Under the pieces are notes generated by a model. That model was given only the letters and a program-made list of their open reading frames with translations. It did no database searches and was not told the DNA's origin. Position numbers and translations under genes: made by a program. From contig JAEDIJ010000044.1 of assembly GCA_016292515.1 (NCBI GenBank), forward strand, positions 1 through 13,704: 13,704 nucleotides of DNA. The letters run 5' to 3'. This stretch comes from Victivallaceae bacterium (GTDB lineage: Bacteria > Verrucomicrobiota > Lentisphaeria > Victivallales > Victivallaceae). Shown one piece after another: positions 7,310 to 13,704 of this stretch (its first letter is position 1; every line of letters starts with the position of its first letter).

Positions 7310-8212
7310 ATGAAAGAAATCTTTTCCGCCTTGTTCGCCCTGCTCGCAGGCGGCGTTTTCGCGCAGGACGCGCCGCTCAAAGTCCTGATGGTCGGCAACA
7401 GTTTTTCGTTGAGTTGCAAGACCTATCTGCGCCAAGTCGCCGCTTCGGCGAAGTGCGGCCTCGACCTTGAAATCGCCTACATCGGCGGCTGTTCGCTCGA
7501 GCGGCACGTCAGGGAATACGAAACATCGCAAAGCGATCCCGCGCACCGCCCTTACCGCACGATCGACAACCGTCCATCTTCATTGCAGGAACTCCTCGGC
7601 AAAAAGAAATGGGACATCATCTCCATTCAGCAGGCGAGTCATTTAAGCTGGCGCGCCGACTCCTATCATCCGTGGTCGGAAAAATTGATCGGCATCATCC
7701 TCAAGACCAATCCCCAAGCCGAGATCGTCATTCAGGAAACGTGGAGTTACAACGGCGGCGACCGCCGCTTCGCCGCGTTGAATCCCAATTGGAGCGTCGA
7801 TCAGACGACGATGTTTGAAGAACTCGATAAAAATTACCGTAAGTTGGCAAAAGACAACAACTTCCGTATCGTCCCCGTCGGCGTCGCCGTCCAGTTGACG
7901 CGGGAGGAAAAACCGTTGCAACTGCCGACTTGCGATGAAAAATTCATCCGTTCTTTCACCTATCCCGATCCCCTGCCCGAAACGACCGACGTCGTCGGGC
8001 GATGCGGCTGGGGAAAGAAACAAAATCTCGGCGTCGACACGATCCACCTCAACTTGTACGGGCAGTATCTGCAAGCGTGCGTCTGGTGCAGTTTCCTCTT
8101 TGGGAAACCCGTTTCTGACATCACCTTTTATCCGCCGGAACTTGACCGTGAACGCGTGGAAAAACTCCGCGCTTTCGCCCAAAAAGCCCTCGATCTGGAA
8201 AAAAACCGATGA
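7310..8212 (+). CDS. Exported SGNH-like hydrolase (DUF4886-type)
   Basis: The 300-residue protein has a signal peptide (cleavage probably after VFA, residue 18). A mature domain then opens with VLMVGNSFS, where S31 is the expected SGNH nucleophile (GNSFS replaces the GDS block). Near the end D243-T-I-H246 (GVDTIHLNLYG) matches the block-V Asp-x-x-His. The segment WDIISIQQASH (block-III-like) is also typical of DUF4886-like proteins. SGNH enzymes are esterases or deacylases, so a carbohydrate de-acylation role fits the neighbourhood (inference). The start codon lies one base after the GH3 stop. Its stop overlaps the ATG of the lipoprotein gene (ATGA), so all three are probably one transcript with coupled translation. 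DUF4886 members are poorly characterised, so the catalytic assignment is moderate. Confidence 0.75.
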   Translation: MKEIFSALFALLAGGVFAQDAPLKVLMVGNSFSLSCKTYLRQVAASAKCGLDLEIAYIGGCSLERHVREYETSQSDPAHRPYRTIDNRPSSLQELLGKKKWDIISIQQASHLSWRADSYHPWSEKLIGIILKTNPQAEIVIQETWSYNGGDRRFAALNPNWSVDQTTMFEELDKNYRKLAKDNNFRIVPVGVAVQLTREEKPLQLPTCDEKFIRSFTYPDPLPETTDVVGRCGWGKKQNLGVDTIHLNLYGQYLQACVWCSFLFGKPVSDITFYPPELDRERVEKLRAFAQKALDLEKNR

Positions 8213-9225
8213 GACGTTTTTTCGCACTTTTTTGCACACTCGCACTGGCGGGATGCGCCACCCCCAAAAACTACGATCTGCTTGTGATGAAAGGGCAGGA
8301 AACATCCTATCACCCCTCGATGCCGCAAGGAGAACTTCTTCCTTTTTCGCAGACGGTCAAAAATGAAAACGGACTTTTTGCGATCCAAAATCCCGAAAAG
8401 CGCAAGTTTCTTTCCGTCGGTTTCGCCGCGCTTGATTTGGAGCCGGGGAGCGTCTACCGTTTCACCTTGCGCGCCGTCGGACGCGAGGGGCTTGAAATCG
8501 CCGCGTTTTTAAGCGAATTTGAAAAAGAAAATTTGCGTTACGACCGCAATTTACTGCGCGCGACGCTCTTTCTCAACGTCAACGGCATCACCGCGTTTCA
8601 AAAGGATTTCACGGTTTCAGAGGGAACGACCAAGGCGATCCCCTGCATCACCTTTTTCAGCCGCGGCGGCGCGATGAATCCGGGGTGCATCGCCTTGCTG
8701 GAAACACTTTCAATTGAAAAAGTCGGCGAGATGAAAAAACTCCCCGCCGGAACTCCCAAAACCGATCTCGCGAAAAAATACGAATTCAATCGCTTCCCCG
8801 TCGGGGATTTCACCCTCATTCACAAGGGCAACGGCCCCGACGCCGCCAAGTGGCGCGACATCCAAGCCGGGATCGTCGATCTCCAAGGCGAAGGCAAGGC
8901 ACTTCACATCGTCCGCCATAAAGGCGATTACATTTACCCCTATATTCTCCTCGACGATTTTCCCGTCGAACCGATGTATCATTATGTCAAAGTCACCTTT
9001 GAAGCCAAGGGGCGCGGCGCATTCCGCACCGGCATCTGGTGGAAACGCCGCCACCTCGAATGGGATTATGAAAACGCGCCGCTTTGCCGCCTTACCGACC
9101 AATGGCAGACGTTTACCATCCGCCGCCCCTGCCTCACGCCCGACGTCGTTGCGCCGACGCTCGCTTTCAACTCCGCCGATGAGGGCGAGTACTTCATCCG
9201 CAATTTGAGCGTGACGCTGGAATAG
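8209..9225 (+). CDS. Lipoprotein with tandem beta-sandwich (carbohydrate-binding-like) halves
   Basis: The 338-residue protein begins with a lipoprotein signal: basic MRR, a hydrophobic stretch and the lipobox LAGC with the lipidated Cys at 16. The following Ala argues against inner-membrane retention under the E. coli +2 rule. No enzymatic motif is recognised. The mature part looks like two beta-rich units, about 20-165 and 180-338. Each has a PGSVYRFTLRA- or YHYVKVTFEAKG-like strand pattern and ends in a strand such as ETLSIEKV or IRNLSVTLE. This is reminiscent of CBM4/9- or galactose-binding-like jelly rolls. A glycan-binding surface role beside the GH3 and SGNH genes is inference. The start overlaps the preceding stop by ATGA. 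The gene is convergent with the AraC-family gene, with ten bases between the stops and no hairpin terminator visible. Confidence 0.65.
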   Translation: MRRFFALFCTLALAGCATPKNYDLLVMKGQETSYHPSMPQGELLPFSQTVKNENGLFAIQNPEKRKFLSVGFAALDLEPGSVYRFTLRAVGREGLEIAAFLSEFEKENLRYDRNLLRATLFLNVNGITAFQKDFTVSEGTTKAIPCITFFSRGGAMNPGCIALLETLSIEKVGEMKKLPAGTPKTDLAKKYEFNRFPVGDFTLIHKGNGPDAAKWRDIQAGIVDLQGEGKALHIVRHKGDYIYPYILLDDFPVEPMYHYVKVTFEAKGRGAFRTGIWWKRRHLEWDYENAPLCRLTDQWQTFTIRRPCLTPDVVAPTLAFNSADEGEYFIRNLSVTLE

Positions 9226-9235
9226 CGGAAAATCT

Positions 9236-10141
9236 CTATCTTTCCCCCTGCCGGAGAAGTTTCGCCCGGTATTCGCGCGGCGAAACAAGATATTTTTTGT
9301 GGAACTGCCGCGAAAAGTAATTGGAATCGGCAAAACCGCAGTTTTCGGCGATCTCCGAAACGGGCAACGCGCTTTGTTGCAGCAACTCCGCCGCCTTGGA
9401 CAGACGCACGTTGAGCAGATAATCGATCGGCGTATGCCCCGTCACTTCCTTGAAGATCGGGATCAGCGTACTCGGCGCCATCGCGGTCAACGCGGCGATG
9501 CGCGCGATCGTCCACGGCTTGGCGTATTCGTTTTCCAGACGGGCGATCAGGTCGCCGAGCCGGACGAGGTGGCGCGCCATCGGGTTGCGGTTCTGCGAGT
9601 ATTCCCGCGAAATGATGACAAAAATTTCAAGCAATCGCGCCAGCAAAAGAAGATCGACGCCCGGCAGGGATTGCCGCCACTCGGTTTCCATTTGACGCAG
9701 AAGCGTTTCAAGCGCAAACAGCGGTTCTCTTTCCAAATGCAGACGGCTCTGGAACTTATGGCGGCGGCGGTAGGTCGGCTCAAAGAGAAAAAAGGCGTTG
9801 AATCCCGGCAGGTTGCGCAGATTTTCCAGGTGGCCGCGCAAAAAGCGTTCGTCGAACATAAGATTGTACATATCCAGTTTGTGCCGTTCGGTAAAATAAT
9901 GCTCCGTATTGCCCTGGATCAGAAAAATGTCGCCCGCCGTGACCGCGTATACATCGCCGTTGATCCAATGCGTGCCGCCGCCGTTGACGATGATGATGAG
10001 TTCCGCAAAATCGTGCGTATGGCGTACGTCGGTCAAATCGCCCTCGTGCTGGATCGCCGCGTCGCCGTGGATCGTCCGCAGTGCGACGGGACAGGCGTTT
10101 TCAGAAAAAAAATCGTGCCGGTTTGCGATGACAGTCTGCAT
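9236..10141 (-). CDS. AraC/XylS-family transcriptional regulator
   Basis: The 301-residue protein has an N-terminal cupin-type sensor (about 10-150) with H41, H43, E47 and H81 in the pattern HTHDFAELIIIVNGGGTHW...GDIFLIQGNTEHYF, typical of sugar-responsive AraC regulators. The C-terminal DNA-binding domain (about 190-296) has two helix-turn-helix units: the first around TIARIAALTAMAPSTLIPIFKE, the second around SEIAENCGFADSNYFSRQF. The hallmark ending SPREYRAKL follows. It is divergent from the xylose-isomerase-like gene, with a 125-base intergenic region carrying a 21-bp-spaced direct repeat. It therefore probably controls that unit and itself. The inducer is unknown and could be the sugar metabolised by the divergent genes. 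The start ATG has a weak GATGGGAT ribosome site. Confidence 0.93.
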   Translation of the reverse strand: MQTVIANRHDFFSENACPVALRTIHGDAAIQHEGDLTDVRHTHDFAELIIIVNGGGTHWINGDVYAVTAGDIFLIQGNTEHYFTERHKLDMYNLMFDERFLRGHLENLRNLPGFNAFFLFEPTYRRRHKFQSRLHLEREPLFALETLLRQMETEWRQSLPGVDLLLLARLLEIFVIISREYSQNRNPMARHLVRLGDLIARLENEYAKPWTIARIAALTAMAPSTLIPIFKEVTGHTPIDYLLNVRLSKAAELLQQSALPVSEIAENCGFADSNYFSRQFHKKYLVSPREYRAKLLRQGER

Positions 10142-10157
10142 AAAATCCCATCTTTCG

Positions 10158-10185
10158 TAATATAATGCTACTTTTTCATAATATA
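10158..10185. promoter_or_regulatory. Candidate operator: direct repeat of TAATATA, 21-bp spacing
   Basis: Two copies of TAATATA (10158-10164 and 10179-10185) lie exactly 21 bp apart, two helical turns. The match extends to TTTCxTAATATAxT around both copies. AraC-family proteins, with two HTH units per monomer, commonly bind pairs of direct repeats at such spacing. The proximal copy touches the likely -10 region, and the distal copy abuts the -35, of the regulator's own promoter. Confidence 0.5.
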
Positions 10186-10190
10186 GTCAA
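10162..10190 (-). promoter_or_regulatory. Probable promoter of the AraC-family gene
   Basis: On the minus strand, TTGACT (10185-10190) and CATTAT (10162-10167) are separated by 17 bases, about 20 bases upstream of the ATG. It is interleaved with the TAATATA repeats, which suggests autoregulation. The plus-strand promoter of the isomerase gene is less clear; several TATAAT-like hexamers occur in this AT-rich stretch. Confidence 0.45.
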
Positions 10191-10254
10191 GGATTTTTAT
10201 TTTGCAAGAGCGTATTTTAATGAATGTCGCCCGGAACTGCAATCAAAAAAAAGA

Positions 10255-10261
10255 AAGGAAG
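10255..10261 (+). promoter_or_regulatory. Ribosome binding site of the xylose-isomerase-like gene
   Basis: AAGGAAG lies just before two consecutive ATG codons at 10264 and 10267. Its AGGA core is 7 bases from the second ATG and 4 from the first, which favours the second. It argues against the far upstream in-frame ATG at 10165, which lies inside the regulator promoter/operator region. Confidence 0.6.
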
Positions 10262-10266
10262 TTATG

Positions 10267-11301
10267 ATGCAGGGTACATTCCGTTTTTCGTTCGGTCCGT
10301 GGAACATTCACGAAGGTGCTGATCCCTTTGGTCCCGAAGTCCGCCGCAGCATTCCCTTTAACGAGAAGCTCGAAGTTTACAAGAAACTCGGTTTCGACGG
10401 TGTCCAGTTCCACGATGACGACGCCGTGCCCAATATGGCGAATCTTTCCCCCGCCGAGATCATCAAGGAAGCTACCGCGCTCAAAAAGACGCTCGACGAT
10501 CACGGTCTCGTCGCCGAATTCGTCGCGCCCCGCATGTGGTTCGATCCCCGCACCATCGACGGCGGATACACCAACAACTGCCCCGAATGCCGCCAGTACG
10601 CGCTCGACCGCGCCAAGCGCACGATCGATATCGCCAACGCGCTCGGCACCAAAAACATCGTCCTCTGGCTCGCCCGTGAAGGCACCTACATCCGCGAAGC
10701 CAAAGACCCCGTCGTCGCGACGGAGCGCATCGGCGCCGCGTTGCAGATGATGCTCGATTACGACAAAAACATCCGCGTGATGATCGAATCCAAACCCAAC
10801 GAACCGATGGATCACACCTACATCCCGACCATCGGTCACGCGATCGCGATGGGCTTGATGACGAGCGATCCCTCGCGCGTCGGCTGCCTGATCGAAACGG
10901 CGCACGCGCTCCTCGCCAATCTGTCGCCCTCCGATGAAATGGGCTTCGCGCTCGCTCACAAGAAACTTTGGAGCGTCCACCTCAACGACCAGAACGGTCT
11001 CAAATTCGACCAGGATCTCACTTTCGGCGCCGTCGATCCGCGCCGCGCCCTCAATCAGGTGCGCGTCCTCGATCAGCACGGTTTCGGCAACAACGGCGAG
11101 TGGGTCGGTCTCGACGTCAAAGTGTTGCGTACGCAAAAGGAAGGCGTCGATTTCAAGCATCTTGAATACAGCCGCAAGATCTTCCTCAAACTTTTGGAGA
11201 TCTCCCGTTCGCTCGACGACGCCAAGATCGCTCAGCTGACCGCCGAACGCGATTACGAGGAATTGAACTGGTACATCCTCGACGCGATGCTCCGCGGCTA
11301 A
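10267..11301 (+). CDS. Class-I xylose-isomerase-like TIM-barrel protein
   Basis: The 344-residue protein aligns by eye with class I (Actinobacteria/Thermus-type) xylose isomerases along much of its length. Landmarks are FGPWNIHEGADPFG near the start, the catalytic FHDDD (H49, D52), REGTY, ESKPNEP (E174, K176), ETAH (E210, H213), NGLKFDQDLTFG (D248, D250) and LDVKVLRTQ (D283). In numbering of the Streptomyces enzyme these match H54, D57, E181, K183, E217, H220, D255, D257 and D287. Asp245 of metal site 1 is replaced by His238 (VHLNDQNG in place of IDLNGQNG). It may isomerise a different aldose. The protein is somewhat shorter than the ~390 residues usual for class I. It is first in an AraC-controlled unit with an oxidoreductase and another TIM-barrel protein; no xylulokinase is nearby. 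The start could also be the ATG at 10264. Confidence 0.75.
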   Translation: MQGTFRFSFGPWNIHEGADPFGPEVRRSIPFNEKLEVYKKLGFDGVQFHDDDAVPNMANLSPAEIIKEATALKKTLDDHGLVAEFVAPRMWFDPRTIDGGYTNNCPECRQYALDRAKRTIDIANALGTKNIVLWLAREGTYIREAKDPVVATERIGAALQMMLDYDKNIRVMIESKPNEPMDHTYIPTIGHAIAMGLMTSDPSRVGCLIETAHALLANLSPSDEMGFALAHKKLWSVHLNDQNGLKFDQDLTFGAVDPRRALNQVRVLDQHGFGNNGEWVGLDVKVLRTQKEGVDFKHLEYSRKIFLKLLEISRSLDDAKIAQLTAERDYEELNWYILDAMLRG

Positions 11302-11332
11302 TTTCAACGCTCGACAGAAAAGGAGTTTCGTT

Positions 11333-12463
11333 ATGGAACGCAAAATCAGAATGGGTATGGTCGGCGGCGGCGCCGGCGCATTCATCGGCAACGTCCACCG
11401 GATGGCGGCGCGGCTCGACGGCAATATCGAACTGGTCTGCGGCGCGTTCGGGCGCGACGGCGAAAAAAGCCGCGCGACGGGCAAATCGCTCTTTATTCCC
11501 GCCGACCGCTGTTACGCGGGCTACGAGGAAATGTTCGCCAAGGAAAGCCAGCTTCCCGCCGACAAAAGGATGGATTTCGTCTCGATCACGACGCCGAATC
11601 ATCTGCACTACCCCATCGCGATGAAAGCGCTCCAACTGGGATTTCACGTCGTCTGCGAAAAGCCGATGACGCTCACCGTCGAAGAGGCCGAAAGCCTCGC
11701 CGCCGAAGTCAAAAAGACGGGGCTCCTTTTCTGTCTCACTCACAACTACACCGCCTACCCGATGGCGCGTTTCGCGCGTCAACTCGTGCGGGAAGGCAAA
11801 CTCGGCGACATCCGCCGCATCATGGTCGAATATCCGCAGGGATGGCTCGCCGACGCGGTCACCGTCGACAACAAACAAGGTTCCTGGCGCACCGATCCCA
11901 AGACCAGCGGCATCACCTGCTGCATGGGCGATATCGGCAGTCACTCGGAAAATCTCGCGGAATTCGTTTCCGGTCTCAAAATCACCGAGTTGTGCGCCAA
12001 TTTGAAAACTTTCGTGCCGGGTCGTACATTGGATGACGACGGCGACGTTCTGCTCAAATTCGACAACGGCGCGATCGGCACGCTCACGGCGAGCCAGATC
12101 GCCGTCGGCGAGGAAAACGCGCTCAAACTCCGCATTTACGGCAGCCGCGCCGCGCTCGAATGGCGGCAGGAAAATCCCGAAAGCCTCATCGTGAAACGCA
12201 ATGACGGCGCAATGGAAACTTTTCGCCGCAACTGGGCGGGCGCGGCATCCAATTGGAGCCGCCTCCCCGCGGGGCATCCCGAGGGCTTCATCGAAGCCTT
12301 TGCCTCGCTCTACAACGATTTCGCGCAGGCGATCGACGCCTTTAACGCCAAACGTCCCTACACCCCGGAATATCCGTCGGTCGAGGACGGCGTGCGCGGC
12401 ATCAAGATCATCCACGCGATCGTCGCCAGCGCGTCCGGCGATCAGAAATGGGTCAAACTTTAA
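11333..12463 (+). CDS. Gfo/Idh/MocA-family NAD(P)-dependent oxidoreductase
   Basis: The 376-residue protein has an N-terminal Rossmann fold with the nucleotide motif GMVGGGAGAFIG (8-19). The signature CEKPMTLTVEEAE contains the catalytic Lys of the family EKP (E109-K110-P111). The C-terminal beta-sheet substrate domain contains GDIGSHSENL, where D200 and H204 occupy the conserved Asp/His positions. Such enzymes oxidise or reduce sugar hydroxyls using NAD(P). A later stretch (GRTLDDDGDVLLKFDNGAIGT) and AGHPEGFIEAF look like a defined subfamily whose genes often sit beside sugar phosphate isomerase/epimerase genes (from memory, unverified). It follows the isomerase-like gene by 31 bases with an AAAGGAG ribosome site and precedes the TIM-barrel gene by 18 bases, so it is likely co-transcribed. 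It lacks a signal peptide, so it is cytoplasmic. Substrate is unknown. Confidence 0.9.
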   Translation: MERKIRMGMVGGGAGAFIGNVHRMAARLDGNIELVCGAFGRDGEKSRATGKSLFIPADRCYAGYEEMFAKESQLPADKRMDFVSITTPNHLHYPIAMKALQLGFHVVCEKPMTLTVEEAESLAAEVKKTGLLFCLTHNYTAYPMARFARQLVREGKLGDIRRIMVEYPQGWLADAVTVDNKQGSWRTDPKTSGITCCMGDIGSHSENLAEFVSGLKITELCANLKTFVPGRTLDDDGDVLLKFDNGAIGTLTASQIAVGEENALKLRIYGSRAALEWRQENPESLIVKRNDGAMETFRRNWAGAASNWSRLPAGHPEGFIEAFASLYNDFAQAIDAFNAKRPYTPEYPSVEDGVRGIKIIHAIVASASGDQKWVKL

Positions 12464-12481
12464 TTCAGGAGCAAATTCATT

Positions 12482-13471
12482 ATGGCAAGACCGGTCACTC
12501 TCTTTACCGCGCAATTCAGCGATATGCCCTTTGACAAACTCTGCCGCCTCGCCGCCGACTGCGGCTACGACGGTCTCGAACTTGCGACTTTCGGCGGTTA
12601 TCCCGACATCGAGGAAGCCGCAAAAAGCAAAAAGTATTGCGATGCGCTCCTCAAAAAACTCGACCGCTATCATCTGAAACTCTGGGCGATCAGCAATCAT
12701 TTCGCCGGACAGCTCGTCTGCGATCCAAACAACGACAGCCGCTCCGACTGCTTCGCTCCGGCAAAGTGCGCCGGCAACGCCAAAGCCAAGCGCGAATGGG
12801 CGGTGAAATGCATGAAAGCAAGCGCGAAAGCCGCGCATAATCTCGGCGTCGATGTCGTTACCGGTTTCACCGGTTCGCCGATCTGGCATCTTTTTTACAG
12901 TTTCCCGCCGGTTTCCCCCGACGAGATCGAAAAGGGCTATCAGTTTTTCGCCGATCAGTTCAACCCGATCATGGACGCCTACGGCAAGTACGGCATCAAA
13001 TTCGCGCTCGAAGTCCATCCGACCGAGATCGCCTTTGACCTCTACACCGCCAAACGCGCCCTCGAAGCGATCGGTCACCGCGAGGAATTCGGCTTCAACT
13101 TCGACCCGAGCCACCTCTACTGGCAGGGCGTCGATCCCGTCAAATTCCTCCGCGCTTTCCCCGACCGCATCTACCATTGCCATATCAAGGACGCCGCCGT
13201 CACCCTCGACGGCGAAAGCGGCATCCTCGCTTCGCACTTCAACTTCGGCGATCCCCGGCGCGGATGGGACTTCCGCAGTCCCGGGCACGGCGAAGTCGAC
13301 TTCGAAGCGATCATCCGTACCCTCAACCAGATCGGTTACGCGGGACCGCTTTCCGTCGAATGGGAAGATTGCGGAATGGATCGCGTTTTCGGCGCGCACG
13401 ACGCCTGCGAATTCACCCGTCAACTCGATTTCTCCCCCTCCGGGCAGAAATTCGACAGCGTCTTCAAATAA
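12482..13471 (+). CDS. Sugar phosphate isomerase/epimerase-family TIM-barrel protein
   Basis: The 329-residue protein belongs to the AP-endonuclease-2/xylose-isomerase-like TIM-barrel family. The expected metal ligands are visible: E177 (LEVHPTE), D208 and H211 (NFDPSHLYWQ), H234 (YHCHIKDA) and E293 (SVEWED). The GDPRRGWDFRSPGHGEVDF stretch between the last two ligands is distinctive of a subgroup. Members include keto-sugar epimerases, isomerases and dehydratase/lyase-type enzymes, so the exact reaction cannot be assigned. Adjacent to the oxidoreductase it probably processes the keto-sugar that enzyme makes (inference). The ribosome site CAGGAG precedes the ATG. It is last in the unit and is followed 19 bases later by a strong intrinsic terminator. 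No signal peptide is seen. Confidence 0.88.
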   Translation: MARPVTLFTAQFSDMPFDKLCRLAADCGYDGLELATFGGYPDIEEAAKSKKYCDALLKKLDRYHLKLWAISNHFAGQLVCDPNNDSRSDCFAPAKCAGNAKAKREWAVKCMKASAKAAHNLGVDVVTGFTGSPIWHLFYSFPPVSPDEIEKGYQFFADQFNPIMDAYGKYGIKFALEVHPTEIAFDLYTAKRALEAIGHREEFGFNFDPSHLYWQGVDPVKFLRAFPDRIYHCHIKDAAVTLDGESGILASHFNFGDPRRGWDFRSPGHGEVDFEAIIRTLNQIGYAGPLSVEWEDCGMDRVFGAHDACEFTRQLDFSPSGQKFDSVFK

Positions 13472-13490
13472 AAGCGAAGCTTTCTCCCTG

Positions 13491-13536
13491 AAAAGGGCTG
13501 TTGCAGACCTCCAACGGTTTCAACAGCCCTTTTTTT
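13491..13536 (+). terminator. Intrinsic terminator of the isomerase-oxidoreductase unit
   Basis: A perfect 13-bp stem pairs AAAAGGGCTGTTG (13491-13503) with CAACAGCCCTTTT (13521-13533). The 17-base loop is followed by a run of T (13530-13536). It lies 19 bases after the stop of the last gene. The A tract before and T tract after allow activity in both directions. Confidence 0.9.
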
Positions 13537-13557
13537 ATCGGCACACTCAAACGCGAT

Positions 13558-13595
13558 GGGAGTACGAGGGGCTTATTTCGCCCCTCGTAGCTCCC
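13558..13595. repeat. Inverted repeat / hairpin after the terminator
   Basis: GGGAGTACGAGGGGC (13558-13572) pairs with GCCCCTCGTAGCTCCC (13580-13595) over 15 base pairs with a single bulged G and a 7-base loop. There is no T tract, so it is not a typical terminator. It could be a REP-like intergenic element, an end of a mobile element or an RNA structure. Nothing in the window decides this. Confidence 0.6.
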
Positions 13596-13659
13596 TCAAC
13601 CAGGGCGGGACACGAGAAAAACAGGAAAGATTGCGAAAATGCCTGACGTGTGTGGACAA

Positions 13660-13690
13660 GGCAGGGACAGCCGTGCCGGCTTTCCCCGCC
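13660..13690. repeat. Imperfect GC-rich hairpin near the window end
   Basis: The arms GGCAGGGACAGCCG and CGGCTTTCCCCGCC can form 12 of 14 pairs around a 3-base loop, with two mismatches. No T tract follows; the sequence continues TTAACCACCCC to the edge. Together with the hairpin at 13558-13595, it makes the last ~150 bases a structured intergenic stretch without a convincing gene. Confidence 0.35.
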
Positions 13691-13704
13691 TTAACCACCC
13701 CTTT

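Noticed and set aside
10165..10266. N-terminal extension of the isomerase-like gene from the ATG at 10165
   Set aside because: It has no ribosome site, overlaps the regulator promoter and repeats, and encodes residues without similarity to xylose isomerase. A good ribosome site precedes the ATGs at 10264/10267.
11186..13423. A 745-codon open frame on the minus strand opposite the isomerase, oxidoreductase and TIM-barrel genes
   Set aside because: It is antisense to three well-recognised genes and results from their GC-rich third-position bias. The translation resembles no family and there is no ribosome site.
13660..13690. Integron attC site
   Set aside because: The arms lack the core RYYYAAC/GTTRRRY pairs and no integrase or gene cassette is visible.
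1..13704. CRISPR array, tRNA, rRNA or insertion sequence
   Set aside because: No regularly spaced repeats, tRNA-like cloverleaf, rRNA segments or transposase-like proteins were seen on reading both strands.

Overview
The window is a compact, GC-rich, carbohydrate-oriented bacterial locus with eleven complete protein genes. Several features point to the PVC superphylum, probably a Lentisphaerota (Victivallales-like) bacterium: an ECF-type sigma factor translationally coupled to a small membrane Ser/Thr kinase, large secreted CE7-type esterases with an extra N-terminal beta-rich domain, and sugar-catabolic TIM-barrel/Gfo-Idh-MocA genes in a row. This placement is an inference from gene content. 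No rRNA or taxonomic marker is present.

Layout. (1) Positions 86-1629 (+): ECF-like sigma factor and Ser/Thr kinase with overlapping stop and start codons. (2) Positions 1631-5515 (-): a three-gene unit read from a near-consensus sigma-70 promoter, with two paralogous secreted acetyl-xylan-esterase-type hydrolases followed by a CrcB/Fluc fluoride channel. The channel gene ends one base from the convergent kinase gene. (3) Positions 5686-9225 (+): a divergent three-gene unit with a GH3 N-acetylhexosaminidase-type enzyme, an exported SGNH/DUF4886-like hydrolase and a lipoprotein with two apparent beta-sandwich halves. (4) Positions 9236-10141 (-): an AraC-family regulator, divergent from (5) positions 10267-13471 (+): a class-I xylose-isomerase-like protein, a Gfo/Idh/MocA oxidoreductase and a sugar phosphate isomerase/epimerase-type TIM barrel. 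This unit ends in a strong intrinsic terminator at 13491-13536. (6) The last ~170 bases hold two further hairpins and no convincing gene.

Working model (inference): exported esterases and the SGNH protein deacylate glycans outside the cytoplasm, the lipoprotein may bind glycan at the envelope, the GH3 enzyme trims amino-sugar oligosaccharides, and the AraC-controlled unit oxidises and isomerises the released sugars. No transporter lies in the window.

The most notable observations are a xylose-isomerase-like protein whose metal-site-1 Asp is replaced by His, a 21-bp-spaced direct repeat in the AraC/isomerase intergenic region that looks like the regulator's operator, and the conserved-looking oxidoreductase/TIM-barrel pair, which could belong to a 3-keto-sugar route rather than classical xylose catabolism.
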